Source of the DNA: Haliclystus octoradiatus
Taxonomy: Eukaryota; Cnidaria; Staurozoa; Stauromedusae; Haliclystidae
Length of the DNA stretch: 64,000 nt
Reading direction: 5' to 3'
Assembly: GCA_916610825.1 (NCBI GenBank)
Contig: OU744454.1
Span: 3,681,821-3,745,820, forward strand
A program made the translations under genes and the position numbers. The stretch's first letter is position 1, and every line of letters starts with the position of its first letter. This document shows positions 60,469-64,000 of this stretch, in pieces. The notes under the pieces are model-generated. The model saw only the letters and a program-made list of their open reading frames with translations, did not search any database and was not told the origin of the DNA.

Positions 60469-63400
60469 ATGTCAAATATTGATCATCATAAAATTGAAGG
60501 AAATATGAAACATAATGAAGTATCACCATTAATCGGATCCGATCCAATTGAAAACACGGTAAGATTTAATGTTTGTACTTGAATATATAGCAGTGGAACT
60601 GCAGACTGGTAGATATTGAGCCTTATTCAGCTCCTCCATCTCATGCAGCTAATCCCCCTCTTATGCCCGCTCTTACGTATCCGCAATTATCAAAACGCGA
60701 CGTTTCGACGGGGTTTAAGAAGACAATCCTCAGCATCATCATGATAAGTCAAATCAATTTAAACCCCAGGGGGGGTAACTCCACTAGGACGGCTATACGG
60801 GGACGTGCCACTTTGTTTGGGTCCATATTCCAGCTGAGAAAAACTTTTTGGGTATGAGATTTCAAATTTTGGAGCTTTTGGATATCCTATTTTTGACTTT
60901 TTCAAGAATTTTTGAAAAATGTTGCATCATTTTTGTGTATTTACCTAAAATAAATCAACCTGCTAGAACTTTTGGGTAGCATCAACAGAATTTTTGGAAC
61001 TTTTTGTGTACTTTACCTTTTTCGAAAGTGGCACCTCCCCGTCCCTATAAAGAGCTGGAGTTACCCCGGGATTTAAACAGCATAGAAAAAGGAATATCGC
61101 TTTATTTATTTACTAAAACAAAAATCAAATCCTCTTATAATGTGTCTGATCTATTAAATTAAGTTTTAACATTTTATCTTTGATTTATTACAGAAAGTTG
61201 TTAGTGTCAGTGAGGAACACATTGAAGGTGAATAAATTTAATACGGATCGACTAGAGATTGAAATCCTTCGATCTTTATAAGTTACAAGTTTCAAATAAC
61301 TGTGAAACTTGTATATACTTAAACAATTGTGTTATGTTAGGAAAAAACAAATCTATATATAAGAATTAAATAAATAAATTCAAATCTAGTTAATGTTGTC
61401 AATTGAAACTCGTTTAACAATTTTACAGATGTCGAATTGTTTTAATAATAACTGACTGATTAAAGCAAACAAAATCACAAAAGTGAGAATAATCAGTAAC
61501 GTGACATACTGTACTTTGAAATGTGACGTTTCGACTTCATTAATTACCAAAACAATAATCTCTTCAACAAAATAACAAAATATAGCATGCGTAATTTTAA
61601 TTAATATCGATCAATGTTAATCGAATTTTTCAAGTGTCGATCAATGTCAAATAATGTCAATCAAATTATCCAATCAATGTCAATCAAGTGTCAATCAAAG
61701 TTTTTCAATCCGTGTCAAGCAATAAATTTTCAAATCAACGTCAATCAAATTTCCCAATGAATGTCAATCAATGCCAATCAATCCAGTTACATGGAAAGTC
61801 ACATTAATGGGAACAGTGACCAATTATGACCAGGCATCAAATGAATATTTTATTTTAATGGAAATTCTGACAGTTTCCTTTTTAGTGTTCCCACACATTG
61901 TATTGCTATATTTCTATTTTAATAAAGAATTAAGAGATGCATTTGCAACGTTTGATAAAGATGGCAATGGTTATATTACTACAAAAGAATTAGCAAGTAT
62001 TTTGAGATCACTTGGTTTGAATCCAACCGAAAATCAACTATGCACAATTATCAACGAGGTAGATTTTGATGGTATGTTAAATAAATTTAAATTTTATATC
62101 ATCATAATAACATTTGAGTATATGCAATTTGTAGAACACCATGCAGCGATGAGGCAACGACGTTGCTGGGTTAGTTTAAATAACACACAGTAGATAAACC
62201 GGGAGATAAACATGATCATATTATTAGATGTTATCTAATAGCAAAGAATATAGTGCTCAATGTCATAAATGGCAGAGCTGTAAATAAAAATAATAAAAAT
62301 AGAAAGGAGTCAGTGACCACACATCATGAAAACATGAACATGAAAGCATGAAACTTAAAGTAACAGTATAAGAATGTGTTGTCTCTGACTCCTTTCTATT
62401 TCTATTATTATTATGAACATGATCATAAATATGTGAGGACTGTATATATAATCCTCTACTTTCATACTGATGTCTGTTTGTATATAATACTAGCAATGAG
62501 TCACTGCGTTGCTGGGTTAGTTGAAGTAAGCTTTGAAGTAACAGATATGTTCTGGGAATTCGACAAACAGAGAAAAGTAACATCGAAAATCGGATATAAT
62601 AGAAATAAGTAAATGTATATCAGTATATCATTTAAGTATAAGTATAGAAATAAATTAGCTTTATGAACTACCATTAAAAGTTAATGAAAATTGAAGGAAT
62701 TTTATGTTCATGAACTGTTCATGAGCGTTTGATTGTATTGAAGCTACCCATGGGGATAAAACAGCCTGGGTTTAAAGGTTTTTTCAATAAATCATGACGA
62801 GGATGACGATGACGAGATTAGATTTTCTTGATCTTTGAAGTGATATAATTATATATATAGTAATATTATTAATAATAATAATAGAAATAGAAAGGAGTCA
62901 GAGACCACACATTCTTATACCGTTACTTTAAGTTTCATGCTTTTATAGCAATCATCTGCGAGAATTATATTTATCTGAATATGAGGTACTCCTGTATATT
63001 TTTTCAATAATAGGTTATTTCTGTCTGATGATTGCTATAAAATGTCCCTTTAAATGCTCTTTTCTATTTCTATTATTATTATTTACAGCTCTGCCACTTA
63101 TAACCATGATAACATCTAATAATAGTAATAATATTAGAAATATTAAAACTTAATATTGGCAATTGGATAGTGCTCAATGCTAATGAATAGCAGAGCGTAA
63201 ATCGTAATATTCGAAATGATATGTAATTTATGTTTTCAGGCAATGGCAAAATTGATTTTCCTGAATTTGTCAATATGATGATAACTCAGGGAGATGAAAT
63301 GGCTTGGAATGATAAAGATCTTTTGGAAGCGTTTAGAACATTTGATTCATTAGATAAAGGATTTATTCAATCATCAGAATTAAAATATGTTTTGTTGAGA

Positions 63401-63488
63401 CTAGAAGATCCAATTGTTGATGAACAAGATATGGATGAGTTTCTTTGCAAGATCGGATTGGATATAAGTCGAAAAGTCACATTTCAAG
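60469..63488 (+). CDS. Calmodulin-like EF-hand protein (4 exons visible, runs off window)
   Basis: Exons: 60469-60558, 61194-61227, 61928-62071, 63240-63488; phases agree, all GT-AG. The N-terminal 41 residues are unstructured and charged ([18 protein letters not shown] ... SVSEEHIE). EF-hand 1 is [12 protein letters not shown] and EF-hand 2 [12 protein letters not shown], both with a full set of calcium ligands. EF-hand 3, [12 protein letters not shown], lacks ligands at positions 3 and 5, and the fourth ([10 protein letters not shown]) starts degenerate. Family calmodulin/troponin C; a calcium sensor is likely, with calcium binding mainly in the N lobe. The chain is open at the donor 63489 and must continue, probably beyond 64000. 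The start at 60469 is the first ATG in frame after the acceptor at 60460. Confidence 0.88.
60762..61071. mobile_element. MITE with GGGGTAACTCC ends
   Basis: ccccagggggggtaactcca and the complement ctggagttaccccggg, flanked by TTTAAA on both sides. Inner arms ggggacgtgccactttg / gaaagtggcacctcccc. Fragments of the same family are at 10510-10560, 8470-8575 and 56490-56580. Intron 1 of the EF-hand gene. Confidence 0.75.
61620..61780 (+). repeat. TCAATCAA/TGTCAATCAA short irregular tandem repeat
   Basis: About fifteen irregular copies of (tg)tcaatcaa with spacers 6-12 bp (e.g. gtcgatcaatgtcaaataat, gtgtcaatcaaagtttttca). 150 bp before exon 3 of the EF-hand gene. A degenerate minisatellite. Confidence 0.7.
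62200..63200. repeat. Hammerhead-bearing hairpins in an EF-hand gene intron
   Basis: Arms aaatagaaaggagtcag / ctgactcctttctattt (62297-62401) and a second set aatagaaaggagtcagagac (62884) with tcttttctatttctattatt (63058). AGTGCTCAAT followed by ggcagagctgtaa occurs at 62239 and again (agtgctcaatgc ... agcagagcg) at 63169; the complement cagctctgcc is at 63089. The 3' half of a hammerhead (GAAACTTAAAGTAACAG) is at 62350-62366. An almost complete one on the minus strand is at 62920-62960 with CAGATGA in place of CTGATGA, and a 5' half (CTGTCTGATGATTGCT) at 63021-63036. These match the PLE 3' flank at 35.75-35.9 kb. Confidence 0.78.
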
Positions 63489-64000
63489 GTAAAGTACATG
63501 TAAGATTACTGATTAGGCCCGTCGATAGGGTTGGGATAAGCAAAATAATTGTCATGGGGCCTGGCAATTTATATGGCACGCAATAAAGTCATTCTCCTAG
63601 TACATATTTTTGATTGTGAATAAGAGCCTCGGGACACGGACGCATTTCGCAAAAATATTCTATGAGTGCGAAAGTTTTTTTTTCACAATTATTATATTAG
63701 CTAAAATCCCCAGAGCAAGAGATTTTTCTTTGCGGCCTGTTACTGATTATCCTCATTTAAATGTTGTAATTCTCGTTTCCAATTTCACTATTTAGTACAT
63801 GTTTCTAGTTTAGAATAATTAAATTGTAACAAAAAACAACTTGACTAAGCAATTGGTCTGATTTGAAGGTTAACAAATTAGATTTCACGCTTGTTATTCA
63901 AAGAGTTTGAAACGACCATTGTTTGCAAAAACGCTTAAAATCTGAGGCTAGAATTCAAGCTTCACTTCATTATAAATGGCTGTTATAGCTTTTGTTGTAG
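63489..64000. other. Start of the next intron of the EF-hand gene
   Basis: No exon continuing the EF-hand frame is visible before the window ends. Confidence 0.5.

Noticed and set aside
62263-62612. Frames on both strands in the EF-hand intron
   Set aside because: They are translations of the hairpin arms; the real reading frame skips them by splicing from 62071 to 63240.

Overview
The window looks like AT-rich, intron-rich metazoan nuclear DNA. Every confident gene is split into short exons with GT-AG introns, and the introns are packed with SINEs, MITEs, non-LTR elements, Penelope-like (PLE) remnants and microsatellites. The gene set (TMEM147, a PSTPIP-type F-BAR/SH3 protein, PPOX, a calmodulin-like EF-hand protein) is animal. 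A marine invertebrate, perhaps a tunicate, is my best guess, but the species cannot be fixed from the sequence alone. All gene models were built by hand from reading frame, splice sites and exon phase.

Left part (1-11 kb): the 3' end of an unrecognised gene, then a complete seven-exon TMEM147 gene on + (1718-5825), a small unrecognised acidic/basic protein on - (7024-7500), and a two-exon unrecognised basic protein on + (10076-11035).

14-30.6 kb: a 13-exon PSTPIP1/2-like gene on - (F-BAR, Pro/Ser linker, start of SH3). The last exon, which should finish the SH3 domain, could not be found. Its introns hold several tRNA-derived SINEs, CAGT-ended TA-flanked MITEs, a hAT MITE nested in a SINE tail, and a pair of identical 107-bp direct repeats.

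31.8-43.5 kb: a ten-exon gene on + for an unrecognised, predicted secreted, mostly helical protein of 315 residues. Its first intron contains a LINE tail, a (TTA)n microsatellite of about 1.7 kb that appears to have grown from that tail, a 5'-truncated PLE (RT YRDD box, thumb, GIY-YIG endonuclease), and just after the PLE ORF a textbook hammerhead ribozyme fold, followed by a series of inverted-repeat hairpins.

45.3-56.2 kb: a complete five-exon protoporphyrinogen oxidase gene (PPOX) on -, convergent with the secreted gene. Its second intron holds a 3.6-kb non-LTR retrotransposon that split an older MITE and has lost its endonuclease domain. From 37.8 to 48.1 kb the DNA is filled with a foldback element family built from the palindrome GTTCATGAAC.

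58-64 kb: an EF-hand protein gene on + that runs off the window. Its last visible intron again holds hammerhead-bearing inverted repeats. The most striking system is the PLE/hammerhead/hairpin family with the recurring paired motifs AGTGCTCAAT and CAGAGC, followed by the GTTCATGAAC foldback family.
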